Made by a program: the position numbers and the translations under genes. Below are positions 53,416-60,848 of a DNA stretch of 64,000 bases, in pieces. The notes beneath the pieces were generated by a model. It saw only the letters and a program-made list of their open reading frames with translations, was not told the origin of the DNA and searched no databases. This stretch comes from CAXBDP01 sp964598395 (GTDB taxonomy: Bacteria > Bacteroidota > Bacteroidia > Cytophagales > Cyclobacteriaceae): contig CAZRBW010000005.1 of assembly GCA_964598395.1 (NCBI GenBank), forward strand, positions 23,534 to 87,533, read 5' to 3'. How positions within the stretch are numbered: the first letter of the stretch is position 1; each line of letters opens with the position of its first letter.

Positions 53416-54216
53416 CTAGATCGCTTTGAATGGAAAAGCAATCGCAGTTTTCTCATCTTTTTGAATCGTCCTAGCCAAATCTTTTGCCCAAGTCTGATAA
53501 GTTAGTTTTGATGGATGCACACCATCGCTAAAAAAATCCGCTGCTTTTGCTTCCACATTTAGATGATCAAGCCAAGCTGTCAAGGTGATTTTCTTGCCAT
53601 AATAGTAAACCTGTGGATCGTCCATAGTGACTTTATGTAGTTCTTTGCCTAATATTTCTACCAGATTGCCAATGGTAAACTTGATCAACGGCGTAAAGGC
53701 TGGGAACTCCTTGATAGGTGGCATATTACAAAAAACAAGGAATGCACTGGGGAATTTACTTTTTAGCTCAGCGATTATTTTGACAATATCCTGTCTCCAT
53801 TTAGCAGGAGAATTAAGCCTAAAAGCGTCGTTTCCGCCCAAACCAATTACGATTAAGTCGATGTCTGTTTCAGTAATTTTTGGGATGATTTTGTTGGCGA
53901 CACTTTCGGCAGTATATCCGCTTTTGGCATACACTTTCCAATTCACATTGCTTTGGTAAATAATGGAAAGCTCCTTTGCCAATGAGCCAGTGAATCCTTC
54001 TTCGTGACTTTGTACACCCACTCCAGCTATGGTGCTTTCGCCAATGGTTAGTAGATTGATGGTGGGTTTTGTGGTATTGTTAAAAATACTTTTTCCTTCA
54101 GTTCCTGTGGCTTCAGGCAGCGAAGGAATCTGTGCACGAATTTTCTTCCCTTGAAAATACATAATAGGTAAAAGCGGGAGGGAAATTATACAGCCCATCA
54201 AGTACTTTAAATTCAT
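53416..54216 (-). CDS. SGNH/GDSL hydrolase (copy 1)
   Basis: 266 residues. A hydrophobic N-terminal segment (about 1-20) serves as a signal or membrane anchor. The SGNH blocks are visible: block I TIGESTIAGVG with the nucleophile Ser (GES in place of GDS), block III GLGGNDAFR and block V FFSDGVHPSKL with Asp and His. Such enzymes are esterases or acyl hydrolases; the substrate is unknown. It lies downstream of the ArsN1-like gene with a 105-bp gap. An identical copy is at 58146-58946. Confidence 0.88.
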   Translation of the reverse strand: MNLKYLMGCIISLPLLPIMYFQGKKIRAQIPSLPEATGTEGKSIFNNTTKPTINLLTIGESTIAGVGVQSHEEGFTGSLAKELSIIYQSNVNWKVYAKSGYTAESVANKIIPKITETDIDLIVIGLGGNDAFRLNSPAKWRQDIVKIIAELKSKFPSAFLVFCNMPPIKEFPAFTPLIKFTIGNLVEILGKELHKVTMDDPQVYYYGKKITLTAWLDHLNVEAKAADFFSDGVHPSKLTYQTWAKDLARTIQKDEKTAIAFPFKAI

Positions 54217-54321
54217 TTTTTCATTCAGGTTTTAGAAATTTTTCCTTTCAAAACGGCTTTCAATTAAAACCAGTAATGATAATACAAACTTACCAAGGGA
54301 TATTGGTAAAGCGATTATTAG

Positions 54322-54828
54322 TTAGTCGAGACCTAATGTAGCACTTCTTTTTTCTAACAAATATGTATCAATCCACTTACCATTCAATTTGCCTATTTTC
54401 TCTCTATAGCCAACTATTCGAAATCCAGCACTTTCATGGAGCTTAATACTTGATATATTCTCTCTGAAAATCCCAGCTTGTAAAGTCCATATTCCATTTT
54501 CCTCACTAAGTGGTATCAGATTTTCCAATAATGCTTTTCCTATTCCAATACCTCGATGTTTCTCATCTACATATACACTTATTTCGGCAACGCCACCATA
54601 CACACACCTATTGGAAACAGGACTTAGGGCTGCCCAGCCAACTAATTGGTTTTTGATGAGAGCTACAATTCTAGCGAATTTAAGATGGCTATTATCCCAG
54701 TTTTCCCATGAAGGTATTTGGGTTTCAAAAGTGGCATTGTTAGTGTCAATGCCACTTTTATAAATATTGGCTACTATTGACCAATCAGATGGCACTAATG
54801 GCCTAATTACGACATTTTTCATTTTCAC
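54322..54828 (-). CDS. GNAT acetyltransferase, ArsN1/phosphinothricin-acetyltransferase-like (copy 1)
   Basis: 168 residues; a start at codon 3 (54822) is also possible. The GNAT fold is shown by VYVDEKHRGIGIGKALLENLI (acetyl-CoA pyrophosphate loop) and LHESAGFRIVGYREKIGKLNGKWIDTYLLEK. Early parts, YKSGIDTNNATFETQIPSWENWD, are of the PAT/ArsN1 group, which acetylates phosphinothricin or the arsenic analogue arsinothricin. The frame overlaps the ArsI-like gene by 26 bp, so both are translated together; that context favours an arsenical substrate. An identical copy is at 59052-59558. Confidence 0.82.
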   Translation of the reverse strand: MKMKNVVIRPLVPSDWSIVANIYKSGIDTNNATFETQIPSWENWDNSHLKFARIVALIKNQLVGWAALSPVSNRCVYGGVAEISVYVDEKHRGIGIGKALLENLIPLSEENGIWTLQAGIFRENISSIKLHESAGFRIVGYREKIGKLNGKWIDTYLLEKRSATLGLD

Positions 54829-55297
54829 ATGATTTGGTGCTAGCTATTTCAATCATTGCATTTTTGCCATCATTGCCAGTCCATTTCTCCATTACTTCAG
54901 GTGCTGGTCTAGCGTTGATGCCCTCGCCATATACTGTGGCTGTGCCATGCGTGTAAAATGCTTCCCAGTCTATGCCTTGAGGGTCAGTAATCCAACTTTT
55001 TTGTGATTTTGAGTAGCAACAGGTGCATTCTCCTTCCTCTCTTACCTTTCCTTTTGCATTTTTAAAATTGGCATACACCTCTTGAAGCTCTGTTTCGGAA
55101 TCCACCTGCAATCCCAAGTGCTCTATCCCAATTTCGCTATGGCCAGTCGAAATAGCATAATTGATTTTGGGATCGTCTAGCATCCATTTAGCATAGTCTT
55201 GCTTTAAGATGGTTGGTTGAGTATCAAAAAGTGCATTGTAGAATTCAATACTTTCATTAAGGTTTTTCACCCTTGCGTGAATGTGAAATCTTTTCAT
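54803..55297 (-). CDS. ArsI/CadI-family vicinal-oxygen-chelate metalloenzyme (copy 1)
   Basis: 164 residues. VOC-fold enzyme, with possible metal ligands His5/His7 in the first strand, His60 in GIEHLGLQV and Glu112 in GIDWEAFY. A vicinal cysteine pair C93-C94 in ECTCCYSKS is where ArsI binds trivalent organoarsenicals. ArsI splits the C-As bond of methylarsenite with O2 and Fe(II). The C-terminal tail (KSCENEKC) has two more Cys. It follows the SigZ-like gene after 60 bp and overlaps the ArsN1-like gene. A CadI-type role in heavy-metal response is the alternative. An identical copy is at 59533-60027. Confidence 0.85.
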   Translation of the reverse strand: MKRFHIHARVKNLNESIEFYNALFDTQPTILKQDYAKWMLDDPKINYAISTGHSEIGIEHLGLQVDSETELQEVYANFKNAKGKVREEGECTCCYSKSQKSWITDPQGIDWEAFYTHGTATVYGEGINARPAPEVMEKWTGNDGKNAMIEIASTKSCENEKCRN

Positions 55298-55357
55298 AAT
55301 TGTAAATAATTTGCTTGTTACAAGGGCAAGACGTAGTGAGGTGCAAAAAGACGCAAA

Positions 55358-55954
55358 TTATTTTTGGAATTCTTTTTTCATAGCTAACAAAGGCTCGCAA
55401 TTTTCTTTTATATCGAATGAAATTATGTTGCCTTTCATATCTGTTTCAAAATGGCAACAAGTTATAAACTCAGCTTTTAATAAATCTCTTGCTCGTTGAA
55501 TCCTAGATTTTGTTGTAGATAATTTTAAGTTAAGCTGCCTTGCAATATCAGCCTGTTTTAGATTGTCGATATCTGAAAGTTTCAATGGGACCGCGTATTT
55601 CTCTGGCAAAAAATTGAGCATTGTCAGAATGTAATTGGAGGCCTCGCTAAATGCCTCTTCCTCATTTTCAAAAGTTACTTCTGGTAAATTTTCTTCTGCA
55701 ACAAATTTTGATTGTTTTCTATAATGATCAATGATGGTATTGTGAGCAATTTGAAATAGCCAACTTCGCAGATTATTAACTCCGGATTTTGCAGAGCAGA
55801 AAGCATACACTTTAAGCAGGACATCTTGTGAAATGTCTTTAGCGAGTTCTTTATCTTTTACGCGATTGAAAATAAAGCGAAATAGTTCGGACTTATGAAT
55901 TTGCCAAAGCTCAGGGACGTTGCAATTCATTTTTGGAATTTCTTCCATATTCAT
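55358..55954 (-). CDS. RNA polymerase ECF sigma factor, SigZ-like (copy 1)
   Basis: 198 residues. Sigma region 2 covers about 15-85 (FRFIFNRVKDKELAKDISQDVLLKVY, RSWLFQIAHNTIIDHYRK) and region 4 about 115-165 (LPEKYAVPLKLSDIDNLKQADIARQLNLKLSTTKSRIQRARDLL). After region 4 comes a short tail with C166-C167 and C186 (FITCCHFE, ENCEP), as in SigZ-type factors. No anti-sigma gene is adjacent. The downstream ArsI and ArsN1-like genes are its likely targets; that the cysteines sense arsenite or metals is a proposal. An identical copy is at 60088-60684. Confidence 0.88.
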   Translation of the reverse strand: MNMEEIPKMNCNVPELWQIHKSELFRFIFNRVKDKELAKDISQDVLLKVYAFCSAKSGVNNLRSWLFQIAHNTIIDHYRKQSKFVAEENLPEVTFENEEEAFSEASNYILTMLNFLPEKYAVPLKLSDIDNLKQADIARQLNLKLSTTKSRIQRARDLLKAEFITCCHFETDMKGNIISFDIKENCEPLLAMKKEFQK

Positions 55955-55978
55955 GACAGTTTGAGTTTATCAATCTAG

Positions 55979-55986
55979 CAAAAATA
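55979..55986 (-). promoter_or_regulatory. Candidate -7 box of the SigZ-like gene (copy 1)
   Basis: On the minus strand this reads TATTTTTG, a TAnnTTTG match 24 bp before the ATG. CAAA at 56002-56005 (TTTG on the minus strand) is 15 bp further upstream, a little close. The copy in the second repeat is at 60709-60716. Confidence 0.45.
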
Positions 55987-56118
55987 AACATATTTTACTC
56001 TCAAAACTGGCCGAAATCTAAGTCCAAAATCTATTGCACTTTAAAAGAACTACAGATAATAAATGTATTGTTTAATGATTACTCATTACTTGCAATCATC
56101 TGTTTAAAAAATAATATG

Positions 56119-57573
56119 TTACTGTGCGGATTGAGGAATGATAAATCCATCTGTGAATTGTTCTTGAAGTGCTTTGGCTATTTCTAATAGTTTTTTGTCC
56201 TCCCATTTACGACCATGGATTGCTATGCCTACGGGTAATCCTGTTTTTGTAATACCTATTGGGATTACTACAATAGGATGCCCTCCAATGGCAGTATCAA
56301 AATTGAATCGCCCTATAGCATCTGTATATGCGATCTTTTTGCCGTTTACAAGAAATGCTTTTCCAGCTTTCTGATGCTTGAATGCCGAAATTGATGCAAC
56401 TGGTGTGATCCAGATATCATACTGATTGAAAAACTCTATAAAACTATCTCCAATGATTTCTTTTTGTTCTAGGGTTTTTAAATGTGTACTTGGAGTCATT
56501 CGTATGCCTCTAAAGGCACTTCTAGCCCAATGGATATCCTTGTATTTGAAAAAAATGAATAAGAAAACAATAAAACTTGTGAGGAAAGGAGGCATGGGAG
56601 CTCCTGAGGCGACTTCATAACCAAACAAACGCCCATTTATTCGATATGCGAGATTTGCATCGTAAGCAGGTTGAGCTTCATTTATTAAATGTCCGCCTGA
56701 TTTGATTTTATTCAGAAATTGAGATATCAATTGTGAGTAATCATTATCGATTTCTAATCCATATAAGCTTTTTGAAAATGCTATTTTCAATGGAGTTCCA
56801 TCCCATTGGCTTCTATGGAAGTCTACTGGAGGGATTTCTGATATTTCACTTTGTTGAGTTAAAATGGACATTGCGAGGATCAAATCATCTACTGTTCTGG
56901 CCATAGGGCCAGGCATAGTTAAGTGCCGGTGTCCTTGGGGCTTTCCTGGCATGAGAAATTGTCCTCGATTAGATAGAGATTGCTCTGAGGGTCTAATACC
57001 ACAAATCCCACAAAAATGAGCAGGAACTCTTATAGAACCGCCAGCATCTGAACCTAATTCTAATGGAGTAAAACCCATTGCTAATGCAGCAGCAGAACCA
57101 CCAGAGCTTCCTCCCGCTACATAATCAGTATTGTAGGGATTATTAGTTTGGCCAAACCAAGAGTTGGTGCTTTGCCAATCAATAGAAAACAATGGTAAAT
57201 TAGTTTTCCCAATGATTATCGCACCAGCTTCCTTCAATTTTTTTACGAGTACAGCATCTTCTTTGGCAATATAATTTTTTAGAAAAGGAGACCCCATAGA
57301 ACTTATCAGCCCTCTTACATTAAAGCCATCCTTTACGGTCATTGGAAGCCCATGTAATGGCCCCATTTTTTGACCATTTTTCAGCATTAAATCCTTTTCT
57401 TCAGCTTCCTTTATTAACTCCTCGCTATTTCTTAAATCTGTGATGGCATTAATTTCTATCTGATACCTCTCAATCTGATCAAGAAATGCCAATAGAACAT
57501 CTTTAGAACTCATTTGACCATTGTGTATCAAGGAAAGTATTTCCTTTGCTGGTTTGAAAACAATTTTATCCAT
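56119..57573 (-). CDS. Amidase of the amidase-signature family (copy 1)
   Basis: 484 residues. The Ser-Ser-Lys triad is K81 (GLPMTVKDGFN), S156 in AGGSSGGSAAA and the nucleophile S180 in GSDAGGSIRVP, with the exact spacings of the family (75 and 24 residues). It hydrolyses amides; the substrate is not known. A hydrophobic stretch at about 330-345 is unusual and may be membrane associated. In this copy the upstream sequence has been replaced by the 5' fragment of the ATPase gene 34 bp away, so it may be transcribed from the ATPase promoter. An identical copy is at 60849-62303. Confidence 0.9.
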   Translation of the reverse strand: MDKIVFKPAKEILSLIHNGQMSSKDVLLAFLDQIERYQIEINAITDLRNSEELIKEAEEKDLMLKNGQKMGPLHGLPMTVKDGFNVRGLISSMGSPFLKNYIAKEDAVLVKKLKEAGAIIIGKTNLPLFSIDWQSTNSWFGQTNNPYNTDYVAGGSSGGSAAALAMGFTPLELGSDAGGSIRVPAHFCGICGIRPSEQSLSNRGQFLMPGKPQGHRHLTMPGPMARTVDDLILAMSILTQQSEISEIPPVDFHRSQWDGTPLKIAFSKSLYGLEIDNDYSQLISQFLNKIKSGGHLINEAQPAYDANLAYRINGRLFGYEVASGAPMPPFLTSFIVFLFIFFKYKDIHWARSAFRGIRMTPSTHLKTLEQKEIIGDSFIEFFNQYDIWITPVASISAFKHQKAGKAFLVNGKKIAYTDAIGRFNFDTAIGGHPIVVIPIGITKTGLPVGIAIHGRKWEDKKLLEIAKALQEQFTDGFIIPQSAQ

Positions 57574-57607
57574 TGGAGTTTGATCTAATTAGCTTATTTA
57601 AAAGTAA

Positions 57608-57961
57608 TTAAATTTTTACTTCTTGCACTTTCCCATCACGAATTACTTTGCACTGTGGCTGTGAAAAATATTTAAGCTTGTCAAGAGCATTTTTACTCCT
57701 TGAGTACTGATATAAGGAAATAGAAGCAATGAGTACAATGGCCGCTAAAAGAAACAAACCATCGCCTGTTTGTCCACTTACAAAATAGATAGTAGAAGCC
57801 ACCAATAGTAATATGACCATTGGATCTTGGACGATCTGTTTAACAGCAGCTATGAATTCACTCTCCTGTTTAGAGGTGATTTTATTTAGCCCAAATTTCT
57901 CTCTTGATTTTATTACTTGCTCCTCGCTTAACCCTGATATATTGAAATTATTGGCAGGCAT
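57608..57961 (-). pseudogene. Truncated 5' fragment of the P-type ATPase gene
   Basis: It repeats the first 117 codons of the ATPase gene (start ATG at 57961), including the N-terminal domain and first helices, then runs over the duplication junction at 57613-57620 and stops with TAA at 57608-57610. It lacks TGES, the phosphorylation site and the catalytic domains, so it cannot pump ions. Its promoter region is duplicated with it and may still be active, reading on into amidase copy 1. Confidence 0.93.
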
Positions 57962-58145
57962 TTTAAAATTTGGTTTTGAGGGTTTGATTCCTTTTTGGCT
58001 AAGCGTAGAAAGCAAAATGCTTAGTTACATTTGATTTCAATATACCATATTTTTCAGGATGTTAAGCGATAGACAAGCTTGCGAAGAAGGATTGTTGAAT
58101 TGCTTTTTCAGGAGTTGAGAAATACTTATCCTCCCGCTGATTTTT

Positions 58146-58946
58146 CTAGATCGCTTTGAATGGAAAAGCAATCGCAGTTTTCTCATCTTTTTGAATCGTC
58201 CTAGCCAAATCTTTTGCCCAAGTCTGATAAGTTAGTTTTGATGGATGCACACCATCGCTAAAAAAATCCGCTGCTTTTGCTTCCACATTTAGATGATCAA
58301 GCCAAGCTGTCAAGGTGATTTTCTTGCCATAATAGTAAACCTGTGGATCGTCCATAGTGACTTTATGTAGTTCTTTGCCTAATATTTCTACCAGATTGCC
58401 AATGGTAAACTTGATCAACGGCGTAAAGGCTGGGAACTCCTTGATAGGTGGCATATTACAAAAAACAAGGAATGCACTGGGGAATTTACTTTTTAGCTCA
58501 GCGATTATTTTGACAATATCCTGTCTCCATTTAGCAGGAGAATTAAGCCTAAAAGCGTCGTTTCCGCCCAAACCAATTACGATTAAGTCGATGTCTGTTT
58601 CAGTAATTTTTGGGATGATTTTGTTGGCGACACTTTCGGCAGTATATCCGCTTTTGGCATACACTTTCCAATTCACATTGCTTTGGTAAATAATGGAAAG
58701 CTCCTTTGCCAATGAGCCAGTGAATCCTTCTTCGTGACTTTGTACACCCACTCCAGCTATGGTGCTTTCGCCAATGGTTAGTAGATTGATGGTGGGTTTT
58801 GTGGTATTGTTAAAAATACTTTTTCCTTCAGTTCCTGTGGCTTCAGGCAGCGAAGGAATCTGTGCACGAATTTTCTTCCCTTGAAAATACATAATAGGTA
58901 AAAGCGGGAGGGAAATTATACAGCCCATCAAGTACTTTAAATTCAT
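58146..58946 (-). CDS. SGNH/GDSL hydrolase (copy 2)
   Basis: 266 residues, identical to the protein at 53416-54216, with the same GES, GxND and DxxH blocks. It precedes the truncated ATPase fragment instead of the full ATPase gene. Confidence 0.88.
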   Translation of the reverse strand: MNLKYLMGCIISLPLLPIMYFQGKKIRAQIPSLPEATGTEGKSIFNNTTKPTINLLTIGESTIAGVGVQSHEEGFTGSLAKELSIIYQSNVNWKVYAKSGYTAESVANKIIPKITETDIDLIVIGLGGNDAFRLNSPAKWRQDIVKIIAELKSKFPSAFLVFCNMPPIKEFPAFTPLIKFTIGNLVEILGKELHKVTMDDPQVYYYGKKITLTAWLDHLNVEAKAADFFSDGVHPSKLTYQTWAKDLARTIQKDEKTAIAFPFKAI

Positions 58947-59051
58947 TTTTTCATTCAGGTTTTAGAAATTTTTCCTTTCAAAACGGCTTTCAATTAAAAC
59001 CAGTAATGATAATACAAACTTACCAAGGGATATTGGTAAAGCGATTATTAG

Positions 59052-59558
59052 TTAGTCGAGACCTAATGTAGCACTTCTTTTTTCTAACAAATATGTATCA
59101 ATCCACTTACCATTCAATTTGCCTATTTTCTCTCTATAGCCAACTATTCGAAATCCAGCACTTTCATGGAGCTTAATACTTGATATATTCTCTCTGAAAA
59201 TCCCAGCTTGTAAAGTCCATATTCCATTTTCCTCACTAAGTGGTATCAGATTTTCCAATAATGCTTTTCCTATTCCAATACCTCGATGTTTCTCATCTAC
59301 ATATACACTTATTTCGGCAACGCCACCATACACACACCTATTGGAAACAGGACTTAGGGCTGCCCAGCCAACTAATTGGTTTTTGATGAGAGCTACAATT
59401 CTAGCGAATTTAAGATGGCTATTATCCCAGTTTTCCCATGAAGGTATTTGGGTTTCAAAAGTGGCATTGTTAGTGTCAATGCCACTTTTATAAATATTGG
59501 CTACTATTGACCAATCAGATGGCACTAATGGCCTAATTACGACATTTTTCATTTTCAC
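59052..59558 (-). CDS. GNAT acetyltransferase, ArsN1/PAT-like (copy 2)
   Basis: 168 residues, identical to the protein at 54322-54828. It overlaps the second ArsI-like gene by 26 bp, as in copy 1. Confidence 0.82.
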   Translation of the reverse strand: MKMKNVVIRPLVPSDWSIVANIYKSGIDTNNATFETQIPSWENWDNSHLKFARIVALIKNQLVGWAALSPVSNRCVYGGVAEISVYVDEKHRGIGIGKALLENLIPLSEENGIWTLQAGIFRENISSIKLHESAGFRIVGYREKIGKLNGKWIDTYLLEKRSATLGLD

Positions 59559-60027
59559 ATGATTTGGTGCTAGCTATTTCAATCATTGCATTTTTGCCAT
59601 CATTGCCAGTCCATTTCTCCATTACTTCAGGTGCTGGTCTAGCGTTGATGCCCTCGCCATATACTGTGGCTGTGCCATGCGTGTAAAATGCTTCCCAGTC
59701 TATGCCTTGAGGGTCAGTAATCCAACTTTTTTGTGATTTTGAGTAGCAACAGGTGCATTCTCCTTCCTCTCTTACCTTTCCTTTTGCATTTTTAAAATTG
59801 GCATACACCTCTTGAAGCTCTGTTTCGGAATCCACCTGCAATCCCAAGTGCTCTATCCCAATTTCGCTATGGCCAGTCGAAATAGCATAATTGATTTTGG
59901 GATCGTCTAGCATCCATTTAGCATAGTCTTGCTTTAAGATGGTTGGTTGAGTATCAAAAAGTGCATTGTAGAATTCAATACTTTCATTAAGGTTTTTCAC
60001 CCTTGCGTGAATGTGAAATCTTTTCAT
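59533..60027 (-). CDS. ArsI/CadI-family metalloenzyme (copy 2)
   Basis: 164 residues, identical to the protein at 54803-55297, with the vicinal C93-C94 pair. The gene dose is doubled together with its sigma factor. Confidence 0.85.
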   Translation of the reverse strand: MKRFHIHARVKNLNESIEFYNALFDTQPTILKQDYAKWMLDDPKINYAISTGHSEIGIEHLGLQVDSETELQEVYANFKNAKGKVREEGECTCCYSKSQKSWITDPQGIDWEAFYTHGTATVYGEGINARPAPEVMEKWTGNDGKNAMIEIASTKSCENEKCRN

Positions 60028-60087
60028 AATTGTAAATAATTTGCTTGTTACAAGGGCAAGACGTAGTGAGGTGCAAAAAGACGCAAA

Positions 60088-60684
60088 TTATTTTTGGAAT
60101 TCTTTTTTCATAGCTAACAAAGGCTCGCAATTTTCTTTTATATCGAATGAAATTATGTTGCCTTTCATATCTGTTTCAAAATGGCAACAAGTTATAAACT
60201 CAGCTTTTAATAAATCTCTTGCTCGTTGAATCCTAGATTTTGTTGTAGATAATTTTAAGTTAAGCTGCCTTGCAATATCAGCCTGTTTTAGATTGTCGAT
60301 ATCTGAAAGTTTCAATGGGACCGCGTATTTCTCTGGCAAAAAATTGAGCATTGTCAGAATGTAATTGGAGGCCTCGCTAAATGCCTCTTCCTCATTTTCA
60401 AAAGTTACTTCTGGTAAATTTTCTTCTGCAACAAATTTTGATTGTTTTCTATAATGATCAATGATGGTATTGTGAGCAATTTGAAATAGCCAACTTCGCA
60501 GATTATTAACTCCGGATTTTGCAGAGCAGAAAGCATACACTTTAAGCAGGACATCTTGTGAAATGTCTTTAGCGAGTTCTTTATCTTTTACGCGATTGAA
60601 AATAAAGCGAAATAGTTCGGACTTATGAATTTGCCAAAGCTCAGGGACGTTGCAATTCATTTTTGGAATTTCTTCCATATTCAT
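60088..60684 (-). CDS. RNA polymerase ECF sigma factor, SigZ-like (copy 2)
   Basis: 198 residues, identical to the protein at 55358-55954, with the C166-C167 and C186 tail. Its upstream region is also copied, including the TATTTTTG box at 60709-60716. Confidence 0.88.
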   Translation of the reverse strand: MNMEEIPKMNCNVPELWQIHKSELFRFIFNRVKDKELAKDISQDVLLKVYAFCSAKSGVNNLRSWLFQIAHNTIIDHYRKQSKFVAEENLPEVTFENEEEAFSEASNYILTMLNFLPEKYAVPLKLSDIDNLKQADIARQLNLKLSTTKSRIQRARDLLKAEFITCCHFETDMKGNIISFDIKENCEPLLAMKKEFQK

Positions 60685-60848
60685 GACAGTTTGAGTTTAT
60701 CAATCTAGCAAAAATAAACATATTTTACTCTCAAAACTGGCCGAAATCTAAGTCCAAAATCTATTGCACTTTAAAAGAACTACAGATAATAAATGTATTG
60801 TTTAATGATTACTCATTACTTGCAATCATCTGTTTAAAAAATAATATG

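Larger units (their letters stand above)
52883..57612. repeat. First copy of a 4730-bp tandem duplication
   Basis: The unit begins with TTTTTACT (52883-52890) inside the P-type ATPase gene and continues to 57612. The second copy starts at once at 57613. In every stretch I compared the two copies are identical, including all encoded proteins. The unit carries, on the minus strand, the ATPase 5' end, SGNH hydrolase, ArsN1-like acetyltransferase, ArsI-like dioxygenase, SigZ-like sigma factor and amidase. No transposase or inverted repeats were seen at its borders. Confidence 0.95.
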
